This document shows, piece by piece, positions 10,614-19,649 of a stretch of 64,000 nucleotides of DNA (the stretch's first letter is position 1; every line of letters starts with the position of its first letter). The position numbers and the translations under genes were made by a program. The notes under the pieces were generated by a model. It had not been told where the DNA came from. It saw nothing but the letters and a program-made list of their open reading frames with translations, and searched no databases. Origin of the DNA: Coix lacryma-jobi var. lacryma-jobi (Eukaryota > Streptophyta > Magnoliopsida > Poales > Poaceae); assembly GCA_009763385.1 (NCBI GenBank), contig CM019827.1, positions 109,581,204 through 109,645,203 of the forward strand, given 5' to 3'.

Positions 10614-11149
10614 GGGTCGAGAAGACGGTCGAGGAGCTCCGCGGGACGAACCAGGCTCTCTTGGACCAACTCCAAGACGAGACGATGGTGGCGGAGCGGG
10701 CTCGCACTTCCCTCGACCGGCTCGGCTCCATGTGGGGTGTTCCTCCGGTGGCTGCGGCAGAAGGTGCGGTGGCCCGAGGCGACGCCTTGGTCGACGCCTT
10801 GTGCTTCCTCGACGTAGCGGCGCGGGACCGTGTCCGGCAAGCTCTCCACCATGGCGTCAAGCAGACGCTCGCGGTCGTCCGCTCTGGCTTCCGCTTCCCG
10901 GTCCACGTTGTCGCCAATGGTTTCATCGAGATCGAGGGGAAGGACGAGGAGTGGAACAACCGCCGTGTCGACACAATCTTGGAGAAGATGGAGAGGCCGG
11001 GGACGTCGCTCGCGAAGATCTTCGAGGAGGACGTGCTGCCTCCTGACGCCAGCAGCGGTGTCGAGGACCCTCCTCCCTCTAGCTCGGGTGTCGAGGCTGA
11101 GCCCGCCGTGGAAGACCTCGGGGAGGAGTATCATACCGACGAAGATTAG
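10614..11149 (+). CDS. Exon 5 of the RE-A antisense gene: conserved C-terminal domain
   Basis: This exon of 536 bp equals RE-B exon 5 in length and is open to its stop codon. It starts GVEKTVEELRGTNQALLDQL (coiled-coil end), passes through HHGVKQTLAVVRSGF and NGFIEIEGKDEEWNNRRVD, and ends in an acidic tail, EEYHTDED. I do not recognise the domain. Conservation of length and frame between two independently inserted copies suggests it was under protein-level constraint in the source elements. Confidence 0.7.
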
Positions 11150-11702
11150 GGCCTGCGTGCCAAATTTGGGCGTTGAGGCCCCTGTAAGAATTTTTATGAC
11201 ATGAATGAGGGTCCGTCGAGACCCGTATGTATATATGACTTGTTTGTTTAAAGGAGTTGTTTTCTTCTCAAATGCGTTTGACCACTTCTCTTTGTTGCAA
11301 GCTCGAGTTTCTGCTAGCTTAGTCTGTGTTCCTTCGATACGTCGCCAGCCCCTTCGAGGGAGGCGTAGGTAGGGTACCGTAGCCCGGGGGCGTAGGTGAC
11401 CGTCTACGTCGACGCCTCCCGACCCTTGGAGGCTCGAGGTGTTTTAGGATTTAGACGTCGCTAGTTCACTCGAGGCACGAGTCGAGACGAGGGTCGAATT
11501 TTTGAAAAGAAAACGCGCATTTTTTCCGGAGTCTGGGGGGCGGTTACCCCCTTGTCAGCCCCCGAGGGAGGCTCGACCCTGAGCAAAGCAGGGTCGAGGC
11601 TACCTTAAGATGCTAAGCAAAATGAAAAACAATGCACGAGTTTGTTCATTCATTTTGGGCGTGTTTGTACAAAGCAACAAAATGAATGAGGCCTCGAGGC
11701 CT
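11150..11702. other. Convergent spacer between the antisense gene and pol (RE-A)
   Basis: The antisense gene ends at 11149 and pol, from the other strand, at 11703, so both 3' UTRs must lie in or overlap these 553 bp. The RE-B spacer is almost equally long (about 550 bp). A short inverted repeat of the GGCTCGACCCTG type occurs near 11570-11610. No coding sequence is visible. Confidence 0.55.
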
Positions 11703-12605
11703 TTAAGGGTAGAAGCGACGTAGCTGAGATATGTTCCACGCGTTCGCCAGGATCCTGCCTTGATCGTCGTAGAGCTTGTATGTTCCTGGCTTGAGCACCT
11801 TAGCCACGATGTATGGGCCTTCCCACAGAGGAGTGAGCTTGTGGCGCCCTCGATTGTCTTGCAGCCGTCGAAGCACGAGGTCCCCCACCGCCAGGTCCCT
11901 CTTGCGCACGTGCTTGTCGTGGTAGCATCGAAGTGTTTGCTGGTAGCGTGCGGAGTTGATGAGCGTCACGTCCCGAGCCTCCTCGAGATGGTCCTTGGCG
12001 TTAGCAAGCCTCTCGTCGTTGGTTTTCTCGTTGTAGGCTCGAAGTCGAGGTGAGCCGTACTCGAGGTCCGTAGGCAAGACGGCCTCGGCGCCGTAGGTTA
12101 GGAAAAACGGAGTGAACCCGGTGGCTCGACTCGGCGTAGTCCTGAGGCCCCATAGCACCGAGGGGAGCTCTGCGGCCCACCCCTTTCCGAAATTTTTGAG
12201 GGTCTTGAACAGCCTCGGCTTCAGCCCATGGAGTATCATGCCGTTGGCGCGCTCGACCTGCCCGTTGCATTGAGGGTATGCGACCGAGGCCCAGGTCACG
12301 CGAATGTTGTTGTCATCGCAGAAGTTGGTGAACTTCTTGCCCATGAATTGGGTGCCATTGTCGGTGATGATGACATTAGGCACCCCGAACCGGTACATGA
12401 TGTCGGCGATGAACTCGACCGCCTTCTCGGAGGTGGGGTCGCCTATGGGCTTGGCCTCGATCCACTTGGTGAATTTGTCGATGGCCACGAGCACATGCGT
12501 GTACTTTCCGGTTGTCATCTTGAGGGGACCCACGAGGTCGAGCCCCCAGACGGCAAACGGCCAAGTAATGGGGATCATCTGTAGGGCGTGCGCGGGTTGA
12601 TGCGT
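11703..12605 (-). CDS. RE-A integrase (catalytic core and C-terminus)
   Basis: Inserts the cDNA into the host genome. Open from 12578 to the stop at 11703, 291 residues from the first Met. The DDE residues are visible in FAVWGLDLVG, in IITDNGTQF and in QCNGQVERANG. A C-terminal GPY/F-type module shows WEGPYIVAKVLKPGTYKL, and the protein ends in RRFYP. The HHCC zinc finger lies upstream in the adjacent frame segment (CGHH ... CQGC), cut off by the stop at 12606-12608. Confidence 0.9.
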   Translation of the reverse strand, partial: THQPAHALQMIPITWPFAVWGLDLVGPLKMTTGKYTHVLVAIDKFTKWIEAKPIGDPTSEKAVEFIADIMYRFGVPNVIITDNGTQFMGKKFTNFCDDNNIRVTWASVAYPQCNGQVERANGMILHGLKPRLFKTLKNFGKGWAAELPSVLWGLRTTPSRATGFTPFFLTYGAEAVLPTDLEYGSPRLRAYNEKTNDERLANAKDHLEEARDVTLINSARYQQTLRCYHDKHVRKRDLAVGDLVLRRLQDNRGRHKLTPLWEGPYIVAKVLKPGTYKLYDDQGRILANAWNISQLRRFYP

Positions 12606-14694
12606 TTACTTGGCGTAAAACTGACACCCTTGGCAAGCTTGGACCAGGCGCTTGGCGTCTCCGATGGCGGTTGGCCAGTAGAAGCCTTGCCGGAAGGCGT
12701 TCCCTACCAGGGTCCTTGGCGCTGCGTGGTGGCCGCAAGCCCCCGAGTGCATGTCGTCGAGGAGCCTGCGTCCTTCCTCGAGGGCGATGCAGCGCTGAAG
12801 GATTCCCGATGGGCTTCGACGGTATAGCTCTCGTTCGTCGCCGTAGATGACGTAGGTCTTGGCCCTTCGAGCAATGCGTCGGGCCTCCGCCTTGTCTTCT
12901 GGTAGCACGTCTTGCGTCAGGTAGTCGAGGAAGGGCATCCGCCAATCGAGGGGTCGTGATGACGAAGAGGTAGGTGTGTCGATCTGCATCGCCTCAACGG
13001 ATGTCGAGGGGTCGTTCTCGAGGGGTGGCGTTGAAGGTCGAGCCCCCGTGTCTGGTTCGGGGGGTGGCGTCGAGGAGCCAGCCCCCGGGCCGATTTTGAC
13101 GGATGGCTCGAAGATATCCCTCGAGAACACATCTGGGGGGACAGTGCCACGCGTGGATGCTAACTTAGCCAGCTCGTCCGCGGCCTCGTTGTACTTTCGA
13201 GCGATGTGGTTGAGCTCGAGGCCGCAGAACTTATCTTCTAGCTTGCGCACTTCCCCGCAATAGGCTTCCATCCTGGGATCGATGCAGCTCGAGGCCTTCA
13301 TGACCTGGTTGACGACGAGCTGCGAGTCTCCTCGAACGTCGTGGCATCGGACCCCGAGCTCGAGGGCGATGCGCAACCCATTAACCAGGGCCTCGTACTC
13401 AGCGACGTTGTTGGAGGTGGGGAAGTGTAAGCGTAGCAGGTAGCGCATGTGGACTCCGAGGGGTGAGATGAAGAGCAGGCCTGCACCTGCCCCTGTCTTC
13501 ATGAGGGACCCGTCGAAGTACATAGTCCAGAGCTCGGCTTGGATTTGTGCTGGCGGGAGCTGGGTGTCGGTCCACTCAGCAACGAAGTTCGCCAATGCTT
13601 GCGACTTGATGGCTTTTCGCGGAGCATAGGTGATGGCTTCCCCCATCAGCTCGGCAGACCACTTAGCGATGCGCCCCGTGGCCTCTCGGTTGTTGATAAT
13701 CTCCCCGAGGGGGAAGGATGACACCACCGTTACGGGATGAGCGAGGAAGTAGTGCTGGAGCTTGCGTCTCGTGATGATGATGTCGTAGAGCAGCTTCTGG
13801 ATGTGCGGGTACCGGATCTTGGCCTCAGAGAGTACCTCACTGGTGAAGTATACCGGCCGTTGGACCGGCAACGCATGGTCCTCCTCGTGCCTCTCGACGA
13901 CTATGACCGCGCTGACCACCTGAGTGGTTGCGGCCACATAGAGGAGGAGAGGCTCGAGGGAGTCGCCAACCTGGGCTGGTCGCGGTGGCACGAGAATTGG
14001 TGCGGAAGTCAGCAACCCCTTCAACTTGGTTAAGGCCTCCTCGGCTTCGACAGTCCACGCAAAGTGTTCCGTCTTCTTCAGCAGGCGGTAGAGGGGTAGC
14101 GCTTTTTCCCCTAGCCTCGAGATGAATCTGCTGAGAGCGGCTAGGCAGCCTGTCACTTTCTGCACACCCTTGAGGTCTCGAATTGGGCCCATCCTCGTGA
14201 CTGCTGAGATTTTTTCGAGGTTGGCCTCGATCCCCCGTTGTGAGACAATGTAGCCTAGTAGCATGCCCCGAGGCACACCAAAGACACATTTCTCGGGGTT
14301 GAGCTTCACATTCTTGGCCCGGAGGCATTTGAACGTGGTCTCGAGATCGCTGATGAGGTTCCCGACTTTCTTGGTTTTAACCACGATGTCATCGACGTAG
14401 GCCTCGACGGTTTTGCCTATGTGTTCGCCAAAGATATGCTGCATGCAACGTTGGTACGTTGCCCCGGCGTTTCGAAGGCCGAAGGGCATTGTAACGTAGC
14501 AATACATACCAAAAGGCGTGACAAAAGAGGTAGCGAGCTCGTCGGATTCTTTCATCCTAATCTGGTGGTAGCCGGAATACGCATCGAGAAATGAAAGTAC
14601 TTCACACCCCGCAGTGGAATCGACAATCTGATCAATTCTAGGTAAAGGAAATGGAACTTTTGGACATGCTTTATTCAGACCAGTGTAGTCTACA
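12606..14694 (-). CDS. RE-A reverse transcriptase, RNase H and integrase zinc finger
   Basis: An open stretch of about 700 residues. RT motifs: LSFLDAYSGYHQI, FVTPFGMYCYVTMPFGLRNAGATYQ and the catalytic AYVDDIVVKT. The connection region and a ribonuclease H follow (TMYFDGSLMKTGAGAG, NNVAEYEALV). A Pro/Thr-rich linker comes next, with two units of a 13-residue repeat (compare three in RE-B), then the integrase HHCC finger. It ends at a TAA at 12606-12608 where RE-B has CAA, a nonsense change. At the 5' side a one-base insertion near 14695 separates it from the RT N-terminus. Confidence 0.92.
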
Positions 14695-14982
14695 TCACAT
14701 CCGCATTTTTCCATTCTTTTTCCTAACTAGTACAGGGTTAGCTAGCCACTCTGGGTGAAATACCTCCTTGATGAACCCGGCCGCCAAAAGCTTGTGCACC
14801 TCCTCGCCGATGATCCTGCGCTTCTCCTCGTCGAAGCGGCGCAGGCGTTGCTTCACCGGTCTGGACCCGGCCTGGATTTCCAAGGCGTGCTCGGCGACTT
14901 CCCTCGATATGCCCGGCATGTTCGAGGGGCCCCACGCAAACATGTTGATGTTCGCGCGGAGAAAGTCGACGAGCACTGCTTC
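14695..14982 (-). CDS. RE-A reverse transcriptase N-terminus
   Basis: Downstream of the stop at 14983-14985, the frame reads EAVLVDFLRANINMF, then EQAGSRPVKQR-like and FHPEWLANPVLVRKKNGKMRM, the usual entry into a Ty3/gypsy RT. The frame then breaks: compared with RE-B one extra base is present at about 14695, just before the VDYTGLNKACPK motif. This insertion alone would abolish RT in this copy. Confidence 0.85.
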   Translation of the reverse strand, partial: EAVLVDFLRANINMFAWGPSNMPGISREVAEHALEIQAGSRPVKQRLRRFDEEKRRIIGEEVHKLLAAGFIKEVFHPEWLANPVLVRKKNGKMRM

Positions 14983-15560
14983 CTATTTAGGCTCGAGGCT
15001 GGCGCTGACGGCCAGCGTCTTGCCATCGGTCGAGGTCGGGTCGACGGGTATCAGCTTGGTGTGCTCCGCCGGCTCGAAGGTGCCAGCGTGGCGCTTCGCT
15101 TCAGGGGCCTCCTCGGTGGCCAGGGCGGCTAGGGCCTCGAGCGAGTCGAGCTGGACGTTTGCCTCCCCACGCTCGACGCACTCTACGTCGCAGTGGTACG
15201 CGTGCTCGTAGGAGGTGTCGACGGTGATGACCCCTTTCGGCCTCGGCATCTTGAGTTTCAAGTACGTGTAGTTGGGGACCGCCATAAACTTGGCGTAGCC
15301 TGGCCTGCCGATGATGGCGTGGTAGGTCCCTTGGAACCCTACCACCTCGAAGGTGAGCGTCTCCCGGCGGAAGTTGGCCGGCGTGCCGAAGCAAACCGGC
15401 AGGTCGATGCGCCCGAGGGGGTGGGCCTTCTTCCGTGGTACGACTCCGTGGAACCCCCCGACGCTAGGTCGGAGCTGACCCTCTGAAATCCCCAGGAGGT
15501 CGAGGGTCTCGAGGTATATGATGTTGAGGCTCGAGCCCCCAGTCCATCAACACCTTGGAG
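14983..15560 (-). pseudogene. RE-A protease, frameshifted at the active site
   Basis: The aspartic protease lies between the nucleocapsid part of gag and RT. RE-B reads VLMDGGSSLNIIY at this point. RE-A has one extra base at about 15542, so the frame turns into nonsense right after VLMD. Homology resumes in the other frame (GFQGTYHAIIGRPGYAKFM) and runs to a TAG at 14983-14985. The same TAG is found at the equivalent place in RE-B. Confidence 0.85.
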
Positions 15561-16489
15561 AACCGTACGTCGACGATGACGGGGTCGACGACGAGGGGGT
15601 ACGCCCCTGGGTTTATGACACGGTCCGGATGGTCGTCACGGTCGAACGTGATCGGCGCATCAGACCAGTCAAGATACCGGGGGGCGTCGTGGCCGAGTGT
15701 AAAGATCTCCCGGCGCTCCTTCTTTCTTTCTCGAGTTGAGAGCCCGACGGTCGGCCCCCCGTAGATCATGTAGCAGTCGCGCACCGGGGGGAAGTTGCCG
15801 TCCGCGTCCCCACCGCCGCGCCGATTGTTATCCTTGCCCTTAGGCGCGTCTTCTTTCTTATCGTCGAGCTTGGAGTAGTAGCCTTTCAACAGTCGGTAGT
15901 CCTTTAACTTGTGATTTACGGGGCCCCTGTGATAAGTGCAGGGGTCCTCGAGCATCTGGTCGAAAACAGCCCCGTCAGGGGGGCCTCGGGGCTTCTTAGG
16001 CTCGAGGGCGCCTGCAAGCACCTCTTCGTCGTCGTCGTCATTGGCGTCGCGCTTCGCTTTCTGACCTTTGCGTTTGTTCTTCTTCTTTTTGTTGCTGTTA
16101 TTGTTGTCGTTCTTGGCGTCGTTGCCCTTGTTCGAGCCCTCCGGCGCGGTCACCGCCTTACCTTTGTCCGTGGAACGGGCAAAGAAGGCCCCCACTGCCT
16201 CGTCGCCTGAGGCAAAGCTGGCGACACGATCCATCAGGTCCTCGACCGTCCTGGGACGGTAGCGTCCTAGCTCATGAACTAGCTCTTGGCATGTCGTGCC
16301 CGCGAGGAACGCTGAGATGACGTCCTCATCAGGCACGTGGGGGAGCTCGAGGCGCTGCTTCGAGAACCGTCGAGCAAAGTCGCGGAGGGGCTCGTCCGCT
16401 GCCTGCCTGCAACGCCGTAGATCCCAGGGGTTGCCTGGGCGCACGCAAGTCCCCTTGAAATTCCCGTCAAAGACCCTGACCAGGTCGGC
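15464..16489 (-). CDS. RE-A gag C-terminal half (capsid end, nucleocapsid)
   Basis: Same frame as the segment 16490-18280, separated only by the TAG at 16490-16492. It holds the end of the Retrotrans_gag capsid domain (NFKGTCVRPGNPWDLRR, EPLRDFARRFSKQR), a Lys/Asn-rich basic stretch (NNNSNKKKKNKRKGQK), an acidic stretch, and a zinc-knuckle-like CTYHRGPVNHKLKD. The final Cys of that knuckle appears replaced by Tyr here (Cys in RE-B). It ends in the frameshift at the protease. Confidence 0.85.
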   Translation of the reverse strand, partial: ADLVRVFDGNFKGTCVRPGNPWDLRRCRQAADEPLRDFARRFSKQRLELPHVPDEDVISAFLAGTTCQELVHELGRYRPRTVEDLMDRVASFASGDEAVGAFFARSTDKGKAVTAPEGSNKGNDAKNDNNNSNKKKKNKRKGQKAKRDANDDDDEEVLAGALEPKKPRGPPDGAVFDQMLEDPCTYHRGPVNHKLKDYRLLKGYYSKLDDKKEDAPKGKDNNRRGGGDADGNFPPVRDCYMIYGGPTVGLSTRERKKERREIFTLGHDAPRYLDWSDAPITFDRDDHPDRVINPGAYPLVVDPVIVDVRFSKVLMDWGLEPQHHIPRDPRPPGDFRGSAPT

Positions 16490-18280
16490 CTAGTCGTCGA
16501 TCCGATCCGGCGGGAGCCCCTCGAGCCACCGCCGGGCGGTGTCTGAGAGGTAAAGTGGGAGTTGGCGTATGATCACACGGTCGTCGTTCTTCGCTCCGCC
16601 CAGTTGGCAGCCTAGGCGGAAGTCCGAGAGCCAGAGCTTGGGCTCGACCTCCCCGTCATACTTCACGATGTTGGTCGGTGGTCGGAAGCGGTCGGGGAGG
16701 GTTGAGCTGCGGATGGCCCGGCTGAAGACTCTGGGGCCCGGGGGCTCGAGGACTTGCCGGTCCTCGTCACTGTCGTAGCGCCCCCCTCGATGGGCGCTAT
16801 AGCCACGCTCTTGGGCCCCCTTGTCCTTGCGCCGTTGGTTGATGTCGTTGCGGGCGTCATTGGGGTCTCGAGGCGGCCGGTTGTCGACGATCCGTTCCCG
16901 GACTGGCCTAGCTCGAGAGGCGTCCAGTTGGTGGACGGACATCTCACGCTCGTTGCGGGGCGTGTCTGCTGGTTTCTCTGAGGCCGCCCCGCACCGCCGC
17001 GAGGCTGAGCTCTCGGCCTGCTGCACAGCGGCTGTCTCGAGGAGGTTCTTCATTTCCCCAAGCATGCGCCTGGCGTCAGGGTTGGAGACGGCGGGTAGAT
17101 CACGGAGCAGCATCGCCGCCGCCGCCACGTTCTGCCCGGCTCGCGGGAAACGCACCTCGGGGCGTGCTGGCGCCCCATCCTCGAGGATCTGCCGGCGGAC
17201 CTCTCGAGCTCGGCCACGAACACCGGCGCCTCGAGGCTGGGCTGGTTCTTGTGCTAGGGTTTTCTCGAGCTGCAGCAGGCGTTGTCGGTCCTCCTCCGCC
17301 TTGGCGATGGCCTCCCGCAGCTGTGCGAGCTGCGCCGCTCGGTCATCACTGTGCTGAGATGGTGCAGCCGGCGCCGGGGGTTCGTTCCTCCCCTGAACGC
17401 GTGATCCGCCTGCCGCAGCCACGTCTCCGGGCTCTTCGAGGTTGAGCGCCGGCCTGGTGTCGTCGTCGCCGTCGTCCTCGGCATCGTCCACGACCCCCTC
17501 GAGCTGGAAACACACCCTGGTAGGGTCCCAGAGGTCAGGGTCGTGATAGTCGTACTCATCGGAGTTGGAGCTGCTAATGCCGCGCCGCCCTGGCTCGTGC
17601 CGGGACTGTAGCTCGCGGTACCACTCCCCTAAGGTGGCTTGACGAGGTGGCCCGACGGCTCGTGAGAGGCCGCGGTCGACGTGCGCGGGGTAGACGATCT
17701 CTAGGTCGGTGGTGGCTCGTAGGAGTACGCCCGGACGCTCCTCCTGCTCTGCGGCCGCCCGGTCCTGACGGCGCTCGTCGAGGTGGGGGGCGTAGACAGC
17801 CGCGGAGTTGTTGAGGCCAGACGGGAACCGCTGGCGTCGAGCGCGGTACGCCCCGTGCGGGAGGAGGCCAAGTGGTGTCGACAGAGCACGGCTCGGGGGC
17901 CTCTGGCCTGGCTCCCGGTTCGTGCGCGTGACAAACGCGAGCTCACCGGGGGAGTGCGCACGCGCCCTGGAATTCTCCGGCCGCGCGCCGGGCTGGTTTC
18001 CCCTCGGGGACCCTGCGCCGGCTACGGGGACGTGGGTGTTTGCCGCGGGCACCGCCTGTGCCCGGTGAGGACGGTGACGACGGCGCCGCTCACGAGGTGG
18101 CGACGCATGGTGGTGCGGGCGACGCGCCACGCCCCCAGCGCAGGGTGGCGTGACGCGCCCCCCGCTCGGGCCCTCCGTGGAGAGCAGGGTCAGCTCGTTG
18201 CCGTTGCCGGTGGCCAGGAACTCGAGGCTCCCGAACCAAACGACGGCACCAGCCGAGAACGAAGGAGGGGATGAAGCCAT
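16490..18280 (-). CDS. RE-A gag N-terminal half
   Basis: The structural protein of the virus-like particle. I start it at 18280 (MASSPPSFSAG) because upstream codons belong to the LTR and primer-binding site. An Arg/Pro-rich, probably disordered N-terminus leads to an Asp/Glu cluster (SSNSDEYDYHDPDLWDPT), a coiled coil (AQLREAIAKAEEDRQRLLQL) and the start of the capsid domain (IVKYDGEVEPKLWLSDFRL, LPLYLSDTARRWLEGLPPD). It stops at a TAG (16490-16492) where RE-B has TGG, so this is a point nonsense change. Confidence 0.88.
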   Translation of the reverse strand: MASSPPSFSAGAVVWFGSLEFLATGNGNELTLLSTEGPSGGRVTPPCAGGVARRPHHHASPPRERRRRHRPHRAQAVPAANTHVPVAGAGSPRGNQPGARPENSRARAHSPGELAFVTRTNREPGQRPPSRALSTPLGLLPHGAYRARRQRFPSGLNNSAAVYAPHLDERRQDRAAAEQEERPGVLLRATTDLEIVYPAHVDRGLSRAVGPPRQATLGEWYRELQSRHEPGRRGISSSNSDEYDYHDPDLWDPTRVCFQLEGVVDDAEDDGDDDTRPALNLEEPGDVAAAGGSRVQGRNEPPAPAAPSQHSDDRAAQLAQLREAIAKAEEDRQRLLQLEKTLAQEPAQPRGAGVRGRAREVRRQILEDGAPARPEVRFPRAGQNVAAAAMLLRDLPAVSNPDARRMLGEMKNLLETAAVQQAESSASRRCGAASEKPADTPRNEREMSVHQLDASRARPVRERIVDNRPPRDPNDARNDINQRRKDKGAQERGYSAHRGGRYDSDEDRQVLEPPGPRVFSRAIRSSTLPDRFRPPTNIVKYDGEVEPKLWLSDFRLGCQLGGAKNDDRVIIRQLPLYLSDTARRWLEGLPPDRIDD

Positions 18281-18317
18281 CCAGAAAACAACGAGAAATC
18301 GACTCGGACACGCGAAG

Positions 18318-18335
18318 CCCCTACCTGGCGCGCCA
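18318..18335 (-). other. RE-A primer-binding site
   Basis: TGGCGCGCCAGGTAGGGG on the minus strand, two bases inside the 5' LTR. The leading TGG pairs with the CCA end of a tRNA. RE-B has the same 18 bases. I do not assign the tRNA with certainty. Confidence 0.85.
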
Positions 18336-18337
18336 AC

Positions 18338-19644
18338 TGTCGGTGTTTCGGACCCGGGGGTATGACACCAACGAGTAATATGATCGCGTGCTCTCTTCCT
18401 GGATGGTGATGCAAGATGACACAAGGATTTATCCTGGTTCGGGCAAAGAAGGCCCTACGTCCAGCGGGGGAGGAGGTTCTTGTATTACTTGCACCTAAGT
18501 GCTTGTACAGGGGCGAATACAAGCTCAATGAGCATGGACCGGAGTCCGGACTCGGGAGTGCGTGTGTGTGGACTCGTGTATTTTGTAACCCGGAGTTGTG
18601 TAACCGTGGACTCGCATATTTTGTAACCCGGAGTTGTGTAACCGTGGACTCGCGTTCTGTCCTCCTCGCGCGAAGGGCCCTGGCGTCCACTTTTATAGAA
18701 CAAGAGGAGGCCAGGGTTTACACAGGAGAGATATGTACAGCGCTCGATATGGCGTAGGGTAGGAATCCTGTCTTATCGGGGCCACTGGAGCCGACGTGGG
18801 CGTTGCTGTTGAAGCGTCCTTGGAGCGTGGCCTCCATCCCGGGCGCGGACGTGGAGGCGTGGCGATGTGGAAGTCGTACAGCACCCATCCCGGCACGTAC
18901 AGGACACGGCGGGGTCCCTCCGGGTCTTGGGGTACCTGTCCTCCAATAGCATGAAAGCAGTCAGGGCTCGAGGGGCTCAGAGCCGGCCTCGAGGTGGCGC
19001 CTACGGGGGGCTCGAGTCTCCGTAGTTATGGGCAAGTCCCGGGAAACCCGATTGAGCAGCAGGAATCCGGGCCTCGAGACGTGGCTTGGACGTGCGACAG
19101 TGCAGGGCATGGCCTAACAGTGCTGTACTGGCGCCTTTTTGCCCATGCTTGTGGTGAAAACGAGACTTGACTCTCCCCTGGTTACTGTGGTACACGTCGG
19201 GCTGCAGAGGACGTGACTGGAGTAGGTGGAAGCATTAAATGCGCGGTATGGGGTTAGGGAGCAGGAAGTTTCCTCCTCGTGGAGGGCTTCGAAGGGTAGT
19301 GGCGCACTCGCTCAAGGCCGGGCGCTGAGGGCTCGGGTGAGTGGGGGTTGAGCTCCATCTCGAGGCCTAGGTCGAGACGAGCCTCGAGGGGTAGGCTATC
19401 GTGCCGGAGGGGCTCGAGGTCCCGAGGAGCGGTGCACAGCTGTAGCGGGTTCGAGGGGTGGGCTACCAGGAGGTGGCCGGTAAGGTCTTGACCAGTCTAA
19501 GCTCCCTGGTGGCGTGCTAGCGTTGCAGGCTCCGAGGGGTTGGTTTCTTGGAAGGTTAGCTTAGCTGGGTTTGTTAGTTGGTGTTCTAGGTTTAACCTAT
19601 TTGTTTGCGTTGATTGGGGGTACCCCTTTTGCGGACCCCCGACA
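18338..19644 (-). repeat. RE-A 5' LTR
   Basis: 1,307 bp, equal in length to the copy at 4500-5806, from TGTCGG to CCGACA on the plus strand. The minus-strand TATAAAAG box at 18690-18697 is the likely promoter of the genomic RNA. Twelve substitutions relative to the other LTR were counted by eye. Confidence 0.95.
18690..18697 (-). promoter_or_regulatory. TATA box in the RE-A 5' LTR
   Basis: TATAAAAG on the minus strand inside the 5' LTR. The matching box in RE-B is at 44423-44430. Transcription would begin roughly 30 bp downstream, placing the R region in the 38-bp repeats. Confidence 0.7.
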
Positions 19645-19649
19645 CAAGG
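19645..19649. repeat. Target-site duplication of RE-A (right copy)
   Basis: CAAGG, identical to 4495-4499. Confidence 0.95.

Larger units (their letters stand above)
6897..11149 (+). pseudogene. RE-A antisense gene (aORF), five exons, Transposase_28-like N-terminus
   Basis: Antisense to gag-pol. Inferred exons: 6897-7820, 7931-8967, 9050-9228, 9305-10531 and 10614-11149. Introns are 110, 82, 76 and 82 bp with GT...AG ends, donors such as GTGAGT and acceptors such as TTGCGCAG. Reading phase is kept across each junction. Predicted protein: a Transposase_28-like domain (putative gypsy-type transposon family), a Lys-rich then Ser/Asp/Glu-rich part, an Arg/Ser-rich part (RRSRSRSPRGG), a Pro-rich part, a long Ala/Glu coiled coil in exon 4, and a conserved C-terminal domain. 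RE-B has the same plan with equal lengths for exons 3 and 5 and introns 2-4. This copy is broken by a stop at 7686, an indel near 7962, a stop at 8477 and a stop near 10348. The molecular role is unknown. Antisense ORFs are documented in Tat-lineage elements; the exon model is mine. Confidence 0.75.
4500..19644 (-). mobile_element. RE-A: complete Ty3/gypsy LTR retrotransposon, RIRE2-like (Tat lineage)
   Basis: A 15,145-bp element transcribed on the minus strand. It has two 1,307-bp LTRs, a primer-binding site beside the right LTR, gag, protease, RT, RNase H, integrase, a large antisense gene between pol and the left LTR, and a polypurine tract beside the left LTR. The TSD is CAAGG. The LTRs differ by about 12 substitutions (one transversion) and no indels by eye, about 0.9 percent, so insertion was recent. 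At least four lesions break gag-pol: a stop at 16490, +1 insertions at about 15542 and 14695, and a stop at 12606. It is non-autonomous now but could be mobilised in trans. Confidence 0.95.

Noticed and set aside
12228..16262. Plus-strand frames opposite gag-pol in RE-A
   Set aside because: Shadows of the coding strand; no motifs, no TATA box and no conservation of frame with RE-B.
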